Part shown: piece by piece, positions 12,866 through 23,090 of the stretch
Position numbering within the stretch: the first letter of the stretch is position 1
How the letters are laid out: each line of letters starts with the position of its first letter
Translations under genes and position numbers: made by a program
Source: Pleodorina starrii
Lineage: Eukaryota > Chlorophyta > Chlorophyceae > Chlamydomonadales > Volvocaceae
Length of the DNA: 64,000 nucleotides
Reading direction: 5' to 3'
Assembly (NCBI GenBank): GCA_030267565.1
Contig: BRXU01000004.1
Location: 5,276,501 to 5,340,500 of the forward strand
Notes under the pieces: generated by a model
What the model was told of the DNA's origin: nothing
What the model saw: the letters and a program-made list of their open reading frames with translations, nothing else
Database searches by the model: none

Positions 12866-13949
12866 GACTTCCCAAGCGCCGCGCAGGGCCGCGCCGCGTT
12901 TGTGGTCGCTTGTGATCGGCGCATGCAGGCGCATTTCCCTTTGGGGCCATCTGGCATGTTTATGCGTTTCCCATATATTCCCAGTGCGTTGGCTCGCCCC
13001 AATAGGGGCGAGAGCCTTAGCGGTCGGTAATCAACGGTAACAACGGTGCAAAGTTGAGTATGCGTATACCGTTGCACAGGTCCTTTGTACCATACACCGG
13101 TCCTTTACCGTTGGGCCGGTCCTATGTACATTGGTCACTGTACCACTGTGCGTCCGATAACCAAGAGCGAGCGTTAATGAATGGATATTTATATGTAGAC
13201 CATGATGTACAAATAGATTTCGACGGTGGTGCTGGTCACACCCCTGACGGAGCGTACGCTCCAGCAACTTGACGGACTTGACTTGACGGACTCGGTGTAC
13301 ACTCGAGGCCCCATGACCACACGACGCATGTACGGCTACTTCATATAAGGGGCGAGCCGCAGTTGCTGCGTAGCAGACGGGTTTCCCCTTGAGACTACAA
13401 GCATCAACAGCTCCCACCGCGAAAATTCGTGGCCACTGCACGAGGCTGCACGTGGATGGAACAAGCTTAAACGCAGGCCGGTACGTTTTACGTTGTATTT
13501 AGTTGCCTCTTGCCTGCGCAGAGGCACACCTCGGTTGCGGAAACTGCTGCCGGCCCGCACTCGCCGATGCTCATCTACCAAGCAGCCTCGCGGGACCGAC
13601 GAAGAGCAAGTAGAACACCACCGGCACAGAGCCGACAACGTCGTGCGGTTCTCCACGCACACGCCGCTCTGTGCACTCTTGACGGGCAGTCTACGGCAAA
13701 TACCGACTGTACGCACGTAAGGGCCGGGGCCCGCAGTACCGTTGCGCGCCCGTGTCCTCGCATTCCGCACTCGGGCTCCTCCAGGCCTTTCCAGGCGCTT
13801 CGTCCAACGGCCAAAGTGCGTTGATTCTGCGTCTGCGTTTGCCTGCCCAGCAGCCGCGGCGAACATGAGAGAAACGCTTTGCAGCATGCATGAAGTCACG
13901 TGTTGCCGTGCGTTTATGCGACCCCCGAAGGCCCGTTCCGCACGATTGG

Positions 13950-15592
13950 AGCTTCCTGGCGTGTGCGTTTCAGGCCTTCGCCCGGCATACCGCTAGCGCA
14001 CCAGCTACCCTTCAGCGTTGGCCCTTGCCCCCAGCGAACTCGATGTCAACGCAAGGCACCTTGCATACGGCCGGGGGATGTCGGCTGGGGCGGGGCGGGG
14101 CGGGGTCGCAGGGACCTGGATGTGGGCCCCGGGGTGGGGCCCTTGGGGCCGCGACAGCGGGTGCCGAGTGAGGATCGTCGAGTCCCGGGCAGGTCATCCC
14201 CTCCACGTTTCCTGCTCCTATTTCCCAGGGCGATAAAGAGCCAGTTTCCCCGTTACACGACATCTCATCACCAATACAAGGTCCCAGGCGCGGTACATTG
14301 CACCGGTGATGAGTTGGATGCCCTAAGTACGGTAACGTGGGTCACACGCACAGATTCCTGACACGGGCTGCTTCCAGCCTCGTCGGCCCCAAGTCCCCCC
14401 CGGCCTCGCAGGAAGGACCGCAGACCGCACCTTGTGAGCCGCTGCGTTGCTGAAAGCGGGCGTGCGCTGCAGTTCTGCCGCGCTGGGCATGCACTGCTGT
14501 GTGCTGTCGCGCGCGAACCAAGGCCTTGCGAGCGCGGCACGGGGAGCGAGGAGGCCCGGCCGCTACGGCAGTGCAACCACCACCCACGCGCGGGTGCGAG
14601 CCGCGCTCGGCCAGCATACGCGCAGCAGTACCGTGCACGTGCACCGCTACGGCGCCGACAGCTCTTCCGGGGTTCGGCCCCAATGCACGCAGTCCCACGC
14701 TCTTACACGCGCCATTACGCTACTACGGAGCGGCAGCGGCAGCAGCGGCGGCGGCGGCGCCGGTGCCGCCACCGGCGACTCGCCCAAACCCAACGCCTAA
14801 AGTTTCCAGAGCCTCGCTCGGAACTGCCCAGTGTGCAAATTCATCGACAGCACTTTCCCGCCATGCCGAGGCGCCAAGGTGGCGTCACTCTAGCCATGAT
14901 TGGGCGCGCACTGGGCCAGCTGCTGGCCTGGCCTAAACAGGCAAGTCTGGAATCGGCCGCACGCCGTCGGCGCAGGGGCAAAACTCAAGACGCACAAATC
15001 CCTGATGGCCGCTGGAACTTGGACGGGGAGCCTCCCGTACCTATTAACGAATAAACACACACATACGGGCACAGGCACACGCACCACGCATTTGGGGCAT
15101 GGTGTTAAAAAATACGACAATCGTACTACTTGCGGTTAAATTGCCACCAGGGCTACGGCAGCCATGGGTTGCAGGCACACCCGCATCGCCATGCCGCGTT
15201 CCGTCAGAGAAGGCCCCTTAGCAAGTGTTTGCGTGGAGCTTTTGGTCGCGGATCGCGAGCCTCTAAAACCCCTGGTCGGGCCACACACATACTAGTACAC
15301 CTGGAGCTCGCACAAGCAGCAGCCAGCTGCCCCGCGGCTCCAATCTTTCCATCCTATCTCATCTGCTTCCCATGAGCTCTACCCGCCGCGCCGCCTGCGG
15401 CTATCAGCGACCGTCCCCGCGGTGGTGCCGCGCTGGCCCTGGCGCCGCACCGCCCTCCCCCTCGCATGCCTCGCTCTCTCTTGTTTATCTGTGTCATCTC
15501 GTTCTCGCTCGCTCGCTCTCTGGCTCTCTCTGTGTCGCTCCCGCTCTCGCTCTCGCTCTCTCTCGCTCTCTGACAATCACAGGGAGCCACCC
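13950..15592. other. GC-rich stretch of uncertain content
   Basis: Several overlapping open frames (for example plus 14434-15054 and plus 14447-14800, the latter ending in a Gly/Ser/Ala-rich tail) are compatible with GC-rich sequence alone, and no frame has a recognisable motif. The right end (about 15500-15573) is a degenerate CT/CTCGCT tract just downstream of the PP2C stop. It may include the PP2C 3' UTR. Confidence 0.3.
15500..15573. repeat. CTCGCT/CT-rich simple repeat
   Basis: A polypyrimidine tract of CTCGCT, CTCT and CGCTCT units lies next to the PP2C stop codon. On the PP2C sense strand it is purine-rich (GAGAGCGAGA). Confidence 0.85.
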
Positions 15593-18376
15593 TCACACCT
15601 TGTCCTCCCCTTCCTTCCGCTTCGCCGCCTCCTTCTCCTTCTTCTTGCCAGACAGCGCGCGCCTCATGGTCGTCCACAGCGCCGAAACCTGCTGGCCCAG
15701 CGTCCTCTCCTGCTCCCTCACCATCGAGCTCGCTGCAGCACCACCGGCGACATCGCCATCGTCGCCGCCGCCGCCGCTGCCGCTGGCTCCAGCACCGCCG
15801 CCCTGGAGCCGCCGGGCCGCTGCCGCCGCCGCCGCCGCCTTGGTCTTCTTCTTCTGCTTCATCCGCTTCTTCTTCGAGTCCTTCGAGTCCTTCTCCCCCT
15901 CCATCTGCTCCTCCTCCTCCTCCTGGTCGTACACTAGGTACCCAACCACCGCCGTACAGTCGTCCACGATGCCCTCGTCGCCAAACTCCTTCCAGCGCGA
16001 GCGTGCCTCCCGCACCAGCCGCCGCGCCACCTCGTGCGGCATCGTGCCGGCGGAAGCCCACTTGTGGATCTTATCGATGATCTCCTGGCTGCTCATGAAC
16101 TCCGTGATGCCGTCGGAAACCAGCGCAAGATACCTGACGACGTGGAGGCGGTGTCAAAGAAAGAGTTTCGCCGAGAGTCAGTCCGTCGACAGGTTCTCAA
16201 CCGCCTGTTGGTTGGTTGGTCATTAACCAAAACCCATCGTGTCCTTTGCAGTTTTGTTTAGCTGCCCTTCACTCCTCCCCCCCATCCCCACCCTTCATAG
16301 CATCATAGGGCTCTTTGTGGGCTCTTTGCAACGATCCAGAAAGATTCATGGCGCTCTTCATGGCGGGTCTTCATCTATTTTTCCGCATGGCAAACGTTCC
16401 CATGAAGCACGCCATGAACCGCGCCATGAACCAGCCCATGAAGAGAACCCTGCCTCCGCCATGAACCCGCCATGAAGTGACCATGAAGAAGTGGCGTTCC
16501 CAGAGAGACACCCACCTGTCTCCGGCCGTGAGCTCAAACGTGGACACTTCCGGCGCGTGTGACACACCCAAGCGCTTCGCGTGCGTGTCGCCCAGGGAGC
16601 GAGTGATGCACAGACCCGGCTGATCAGCGCCGCGCTCCCAGACGCGCGGCGGGCCCACGGCGGTGCCACCGAACTGGAGCGGCGCGATGCGGCCCTGCAG
16701 ACCGCACCACCACAGCAGCAATCCGGACCACACCGCACCACCACACCACGACAAGCGTCATTCTCGAGTCAAACGCTACCGCGTATCACTTTCGGGTGCT
16801 GGGTGGGTTACAGTATCACTTTCGCCGCATCGCATTATGGAGCGACCCCGGGTGGGTACGTGGGTTACGGTGTGCGGTGCGATGCCTACGGTGGGAGCCT
16901 GGCTCCTGCAGCGCGACCCCGCCCGCGACCGGTAAAACGTCGCACGCGCAAGAGCTGCCGCCGCCGCCGCCGCCGCCGCACGGGCGGTCCACCGATGCCT
17001 CTTATTGGAGGCGTGTATGGTAGGTGATCGGCTGAATGCCGAAAGGAGGGCCTGAAGGGTTGGGTCCGAGATGGGATCGTCGCAGTGCAGCGCAGCGCAA
17101 CGCGGCTTGCTTACCCCGGAGGCCAGGATGCGGTTGGCCTCGTGAAGCAGCGCGGGGGTGTGGTCGTTGGTCAGTTCGTACGCAACCACCTCGGCGCCGC
17201 CCTCAAACCGACCTGCGTGCCGTAAGGGGTATAGCCGTGCAGGGGTGCGCGTCGGAGCCAAGCGCTTAGGGTGGTGGGGTTACCCCCGCGTTACTGCCGC
17301 AGGCCGCCGGTTGCTTGGATGGAACGCGCGCCAGGGCATGGTGAGGGGCTGTGACAGGGCACAGGGACGATGGGGTACATGAGCACATGCCCACATGCCA
17401 GCGTCTTGCCAAACACCCAGCTGGCTGCACTGAAGCCCGAAGCCCGGCAAAGCTCCGCACCCAGCCACCACCCGGCCGTCGCCCTGGGAAGACAGGTAGG
17501 CCCCAGTCAGTGATCCCTCTCAACTTGCTAACTGAGCAACCCCAGAGCCCAGCCTTGAAGCTGAGTCCAAAAGCCCAGCCCCAAATGACTACCCCTAAAG
17601 CCCAGTTCCAAAATGCCCAGCCCCGAAATGTCATATTTCCAAAATGCCATTCCAAAAGCCACCCGCCCAGAAGCCCGCAGCCAGCCGCTCACCCGCCAGG
17701 CAACGCGAGTCGCCCGCGTTGGCCACTACCAGCGTGTCCTCCACCAGCAGTGCAACCACCGCCGTACAGCCCGACAGGCTGCAGTCGAGGCCGGGCTGCT
17801 GCAGTAGAAACTGCTGAATGCTGGAGAAGCCGGACATGAGCGCCAGGGCCGGCTCACCGTCCTGGAGCCAAAACAAGCCACAAACCAAGTTACAATGTTA
17901 AGAGCGGGATGGGATGAGTGGTTTTTTTGTGGATAACGATGATTGTAGGGAGATAGCTGGTGAAGGGTTGGGACGCTGACGGTAATGTAATGCTGGGGTA
18001 CTTCTGGGAATTGGGGACCTGGGGGGCTGTAGCAGGCGCGGCAGGGTGGCCGTGTCGCCGCGCGACGGGGATTCATGAGGCACAATGCTGTGCCGAGCGC
18101 TGCTGCGCACGCCCCGGTTACTGCCTACTTTGCATACGCCTCCTTTCCTGTTCTCGCACTCTGTCGTTCCACTGTGTGTCTATTTCCGTTCATGTCGTAC
18201 AATGTGCCGCAATACGTCGTATACACCTGCGGGTGTTGCTCGTCCACGAACTGAGGCAGCTGCTCCGCCGCCAGCGCCGCCACCGTGCCGCCGTGCTCTC
18301 CGTGGCCATCGAAGACGCCGAAGAACACAACCGGCGGCGCGTCCCGATCGCGGAGCACCTCTACCGTCAGGCAGTC
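15593..18376 (-). CDS. protein phosphatase 2C (PPM family), N-terminal exon not found
   Basis: A metal-dependent Ser/Thr phosphatase. Five exons on the minus strand (18376-18227, 17861-17693, 17212-17115, 16694-16516, 16133-15593) keep phase across every GT-AG junction and give 378 aa. In order they carry QD (in plant clade E-like enzymes the segment before the fold reads NQDC) and FFGVFDGHGEHGG (metal-binding DGH), then LSGCTAVVALL and VVANAGDSRCLAG, then GGAEVVAYELTNDH. The fourth exon has PPRVW...GLCITRSLGDTHAKRLGV, and the last has YLALVSDGITEFMSSQEI and GIVDDCTAVVGYLV with the last metal Asp. The tail of about 110 residues is Glu/Lys/Ala/Gly-rich and probably disordered. The first residues precede 18376. 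An in-frame ATG at 18445 (MGPSCSSERG) could be the start, but the sequence just before 18376 looks like an intron end. The stop at 15593 could instead be read as a donor (AAG|GTGTGAG). Confidence 0.9.
16340..16490. repeat. CCATGAA/TTCATGG direct and inverted repeats in PP2C intron 4
   Basis: About eight copies of CCATGAA (often CGCCATGAA) occur on the plus strand between 16390 and 16490. Two inverted copies (TTCATGGCGCT, TTCATGGCGGG) lie at 16346-16368. The inverted arms could pair in the transcript. Confidence 0.8.
17551..17665. repeat. degenerate short-period repeat in PP2C intron 2
   Basis: An AAAGCCCAG/AAATGCCCAG-like word recurs with drift roughly every 15-25 bp inside the intron between the second and third recognised PP2C exons. 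Confidence 0.5.
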
Positions 18377-19609
18377 CTGCGGTTGTGGGCAGAGGAAAGG
18401 TACCGGGAGAAAGGTGCCGCGTTCGGAGGAACAAGAAGGTCCCATTAGCTGGCACCAGTTCGGTTGTTTTTCCCTTTGCGGCTGCTACGATACCGGTACT
18501 GTACGCCGCATATGGCCTGAATGAGGTGGTTGAAGCTCGAGAGCCTACGAGGACGTAACATGCGCACCACCTCAGGCCGTGGCGAGCTCTCCGTCTAGTT
18601 TTCGGGACAACCGGCACGCGACGCTGAAGCGCCTCGCGCTGAAGACGTCATGGGGGGTTGATGGCATGCCCGCCCAGAACCGCTCCTTCACCGGCGCTCA
18701 ACCCCCCATGGCCACCTGCTTTCACACACCGCACCTGTGCAGGACCAGGCCGAACCAACCAGGCCGAAAGCCACAAGCCATACAAACAGGAACGAGCTAG
18801 CTCGGTGAGGACAGCATGGTGATTCGCGACCACGGAGGTAACAGCCATGAGGCCCCCAGTTGGCGACGAGCCCCGGCTACCCACAAAAGGGCGCACCAAC
18901 AGCACTGGCGCATTTTCGAGGACTACAGCCAAAAGGCTCTTCGCCCCGGGAAGCTTATTTCCTACCCTCCAAAATTATATTACTTGGTCATGGCCTCATG
19001 GCACACCGATGGAGCTAAGGGGAAAGCAGCCCGCAAGGCTGAGTGGCAGAGCCATGCCGCAGACCACCCAACGGACAGCTGCGGCAAGCCAGACGGACGA
19101 CGACACATGCGAGACTTTAGCGAGGGACGTGGGGCCCCCAGATCGGTTCGACTACGACTATACGATTACACACTTGTGGCATCATGTCGCCCCGCATCGG
19201 CTACGGTGGAAGTGGTGTCACGTGTCAGGTGACGGACACGTGTCAAGTGTGAGACGTCAGACGTGTGGCACGTTTGGTGCGACAGCCCCCGGACCGTTGC
19301 CTGGTCGCACCTGGTTCTCCTTGTCTCCGTCCCCATCAGATCCGGCTAGTGTGTAAGAAGCGTAACAGAGCTTCACGTTTCCAGCCTGAGCAGGCGCAAA
19401 ACATGCAGGAGCGGGCACGAGCGGGCGAGCACCTTCGTTACTGCCTCCTCCTGTGGTCGATGCTGAGCGTCTTTGAGTAAGTAAAAGTCAAACCTGCAGA
19501 GCTTTGGTCGTATTGGACCGCTCAATTTGCCGCTGCTGAGGCGCCCGTTGAGCGCGTCGGAAGATGGTTGTCTTACGGCGGGGTGCCATGTCCAGGCCGG
19601 CTTACGCTC

Positions 19610-19830
19610 AAGAACTCGTATGTTTAATGATTCAAGAAGGTTATGAAAGAAATGGTAAAACAATTCCTACGTGGAGAATGAGTTGCTTGAAGGAAACAGA
19701 ACGTTTTCGCCGTCCTTGTAACGGAACAATCCCTTCTACTATTTGGGTTGCTTTTCTCTACCCACTTTTTTCATATAAATTATTATTAATTTGATTTCCT
19801 TTAATTTCGGTGTCAGGGCGAAAGATAACG
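19610..19830. other. AT-rich island in GC-rich surroundings
   Basis: Base composition drops abruptly to AT-rich. An open frame through the island (plus, ending 19794) uses A/T-ending codons, ending in FSYKLLLI, unlike the G/C-ending codons of the nuclear genes here. An organellar insertion or a foreign or element fragment is possible; I do not recognise the sequence. Confidence 0.4.
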
Positions 19831-20318
19831 CAAGGGAGACAAGCGGCCACAGAATCTGGGGCCTTTCCTGGCGACGCGTGCTTGTTGCACAATCATAAAA
19901 TTAATATTCTTGATTAATCTGCATGAAACTTTAATGTAACACTGTGTCCGCTCGCACCTCTGGTACGACCGCCGTCGAAACAGTCGAAGTCCTTCATCCG
20001 TGAAGTCCGACAGAACTCGTGCTCACAGTTCGAAATGATTGCACAGGCAAAAAAAATGCATGTACATGTCGTGACATACAGCTTGTAAGGCCTGCGGTAA
20101 CCGGCTTCCGCCACGCGACACGATTCGCTCCACGTAGCCCATCGTAGCCAGCGCAGCAGTAAGCATTTTGCGACTGTTCCAAGGTTATCAGAGGAACTTG
20201 ATGAAGAACTTTAGTAACTTGAAACAGATGCAGACAAGGGGTTGGTGTCGGCTTCCTCGAAGCCGGAAAAAGGGCGGGGCCCCACTAAATCCGTACGGGT
20301 TAAGTTGAGTGCTAGGGT

Positions 20319-20575
20319 GGCGAGGGCGTGAAGTAGTGAGTCGACATTCCTGCTGATAGACAGCCAGAGCTTTTTCCCGAAATGCCTGCTAGCCGAGTCG
20401 TTAGCAAGGCCTGCCGGCGCCGCGCGAAGCGCGTCATCATCCCGTCGGGTGCATGAGCGCATGTGCGCATCGACCGAAATACGGCATTTCCAAAGCGAGC
20501 GGCGAGGGCGTCAACTGTGAGAGTGTCGACATTCCTGCTGATAGGCAGCCAGAGCTTTATATCTGAAATGCCTGC
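20319..20575. repeat. direct duplication of about 70 bp, offset about 182-186 bp
   Basis: GGCGAGGGCGT then TCGACATTCCTGCTGATAG, CAGCCAGAGCTTT and GAAATGCCTGC occur at 20319-20389 and again at 20501-20575 with small differences. On the minus strand both copies read a similar peptide (KLWLPISRNVDTL / KLWLSISRNVDSL), so the repeat may be coding-derived. Confidence 0.8.
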
Positions 20576-21324
20576 GGCTTCAGCAATCCGACCCATGTTT
20601 AGCTAGCATCGCGCGCCGTCTCGGCACTGTGCAACTATTCCGGCCAGCGCATTGGCTGAAGTTACTTGACAGTAGACAAGGAGTGTATCATTTACACATC
20701 ACGCAGGTTGACTTGCCAATAGAAGGACAGCGGAACTGTTTGCGAGGGTTGCGACGACGTGCAGTTGCCGACGAGAGTGCACAGGCTTCGCTACTGAGGT
20801 ATTCGCCGTAGAGGAGGCTTGACTGCTTCAACATTAGGACAGGGAATGTAGAAGTCCATCCCCTAGGTTGCCGACTGGACTTGTTGGGCGGCCCGCAGAA
20901 GACCGCTGCATAATGCGTGCATTTGCGGCTTGGCGTCCAACAATCAGCAGTTTGCCCCTCATGGTTTGCTCCTTGCAACCTTTGTAATCGAAATGTGCGT
21001 CAAGTCGGTCGGACCGAGTAGCAGAGCTGTGGTGTGGTCGCGGGAAGAATGTTCGCAATGCAAACATAGTTGGTTGCCGAAACGAAGATTCATTTCACGC
21101 CGTCATGTCAGAAATCCACTTTGAGGAACGATGAATCTTCTGGAATTAATTATAGGCCGAGAGGCGTTGGTTTGACCTCGGCCTCGGTCCATGGAGACTG
21201 CCAAACTGGTTTTTACTCGTGCGATGTTGGGTTCCAATAATAAATTTACCATGCAATAAAGAATGTAATCTTTTACTTATGCAGTATTTCCGTTGGCCGA
21301 GATTCTGCACTTTTGTTAGGACAC

Positions 21325-21373
21325 CACAGTTCACAGTCCACAGTCCACAGTCCACAGTCCACAGTCCACAGTC
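21325..21373. repeat. 7-bp tandem repeat (CACAGTC)n
   Basis: One variant (CACAGTT) and six perfect head-to-tail CACAGTC units. Confidence 0.95.
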
Positions 21374-21867
21374 CACACGGACATGGGCAATCCTACAGGG
21401 CGGGGCCCCCCTGGGCGCTTCGCGCTGGGGCCCCGCCCAAAAACCCTGTATTACCTCTGCGCTGCCGATAGGAGTAGTACAGTGGGCTTCAGACCCCCGT
21501 GTCGATAGTCAGTGGATACTTGAGCAGTTACGAGACGGAGCATGCGGCTTTTTTGCGGCTTTTCTGCAATTTTTTCGCTGTAGGACTTACTATGCAAACA
21601 GTACATGCAAATATCACCTTCGCGGCGAAAACCATGGCGCGGCACGTGAAGACCTTTCGATGGCCAACCCCCGTCCCCCGATGGCGCTAAGGAACATGCC
21701 CACTTTTGCGCCCATTTGAACCATCAGCAGCGTTGAACAGCGGTCAACACTCAATAGACACACAAGTTGATGAAGAGGGGGTTCAAACTGGTCAAAACAC
21801 ATGGTTCTCCTGCATGGGCGGTATTTCTACTGTCGTGCTTTTAGGCGTTTTAGTTCCCTTGGGCCCT

Positions 21868-21907
21868 CGGCTCGTATGGGTTTTTGTTCATGAGAGGGGC
21901 ACGCACC
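21868..21907 (+). repeat. dispersed repeat, second copy of 1534-1576
   Basis: CGGCTCGTATGGGT, then TTTTGTTCA, then GGGG and CACGCAC occur in the same order here and at 1534-1576, 20 kb away, with a few mismatches and one indel. It may be a piece of an interspersed element. Confidence 0.55.
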
Positions 21908-23090
21908 CCCAACCATGTAACAAACACACACACACACATGGTTCAGGATGGCCATTTGCTGAGGGCTGCCAAAAAACATGGTGAGGGCGGGCGCCACTTG
22001 GGGGGTGCACGAAAACACGGAAGCGGGAGGGTTCAAGCCCCTCCTTACGGGTTATGGCGTGCGGAGACACGCCAGCGCCCGGGGCCTGAGCAGCTGGACC
22101 CCAAAGTCAACAGAGAAGCCAAGGCCCAGCAAGCGGCGTTTGCGGACCCATCGGATTTACGGTTCGGATCCAAGCCACGCCTAGCCATGAAATGGGGAAT
22201 GACACCCATTTGGGGCTCTTGGGGCAATCAGCGATCCTTGCCGTCGTTGTCCTGCTCCCTTGAACCCCCGTTTGACCCCACGCCCGAATGTGCCCCCGCA
22301 TTGTTGCATTCTGTGGCCGAGGATAGTTGAATCGTAACGTGAGGTTCCACCAAGCTTCTAACAATCTGAAGAAGGATCTAACGTGGGAAGGCCCCTGTGC
22401 CCCTGGGGGTTGGATTGAAAGGGATTGAACGTGGCAAGGTCCCTCTGCGGACTGCGACGTGGCGCGTCCCCCATGACATGCTTCATTGCTGACGAGCTTG
22501 CATTTGTGCCTGTTAAGCCTGTCGTTGCCAGATCAGTTGTAAGGATAGTGCATTCCATTGTGGTGCGGACCCGTCTGCCACGCGCCCAGAGCAACGGCAG
22601 CAAACCGCCAGACCCTTAACCTACTTGAGTTGTTTACAGTAAATATACGCGGCATTGAGCGCGTTCTATGGTGTCCCGGCACCCTCACAGACGTCCATCG
22701 CTGTAAAGTCGAAATCTTGAAACTGAAGCAAGGATAATAATCGAGCACATATAAGTGTATAACACGACATTGTATATGCATGAGCTCGTATATGTGAGAA
22801 CCGGGTCTTAAGCAGTAGCGTGGCTTCGGGGCTTGCATGGTATTGTTGTATGGATCAAACGCGCTCAGCTAAGAGTAGTCCGTATGAAGTAATACCTCTT
22901 GTAAATATATAGCGGCGAGGCTGCCAAGCTGCTTCAGTTGATGGGAAGCGACAAACTCTGCCCGAGGCCCGACGACCTTTTCCGTCGAGAAAACCCATCT
23001 TTTCATTAATAACTAACAGTATAGTTCAATAACTTGCATATCCACACCACGTTATTTTCCATACCGGTACATGCGAGAACCGATAACCCT

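Larger units (their letters stand above)
8749..13950. other. long intergenic region, no confident gene
   Basis: No exon chain with a recognisable domain was found. The left end must carry the copine 3' UTR. The region includes a single TTTTAGGG unit (9285-9292), a (GT)n tract (about 10989-11022) and a minus-strand open frame at 12562-12865 listed separately. The large plus frame through 10660-12009 runs through the (GT)n tract and looks fortuitous. Confidence 0.4.
18446..23090. other. gene-poor region with duplicated and AT-rich patches
   Basis: It should contain the missing 5' end of PP2C, on the minus strand somewhere above 18376, and the subtilase promoter on the right. No exon chain could be assigned. 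Subfeatures listed separately are an AT-rich island (19610-19830), a direct duplication (20319-20389 and 20501-20575), a 7-bp tandem repeat (21325-21373) and a dispersed repeat (21868-21907). Confidence 0.4.

Noticed and set aside
22029..22050. tRNA T-arm-like hairpin (GAGGG-TTCAAGC-CCCTC)
   Set aside because: No matching acceptor stem, D-arm or anticodon arm at the right spacing upstream, so not called as a tRNA.
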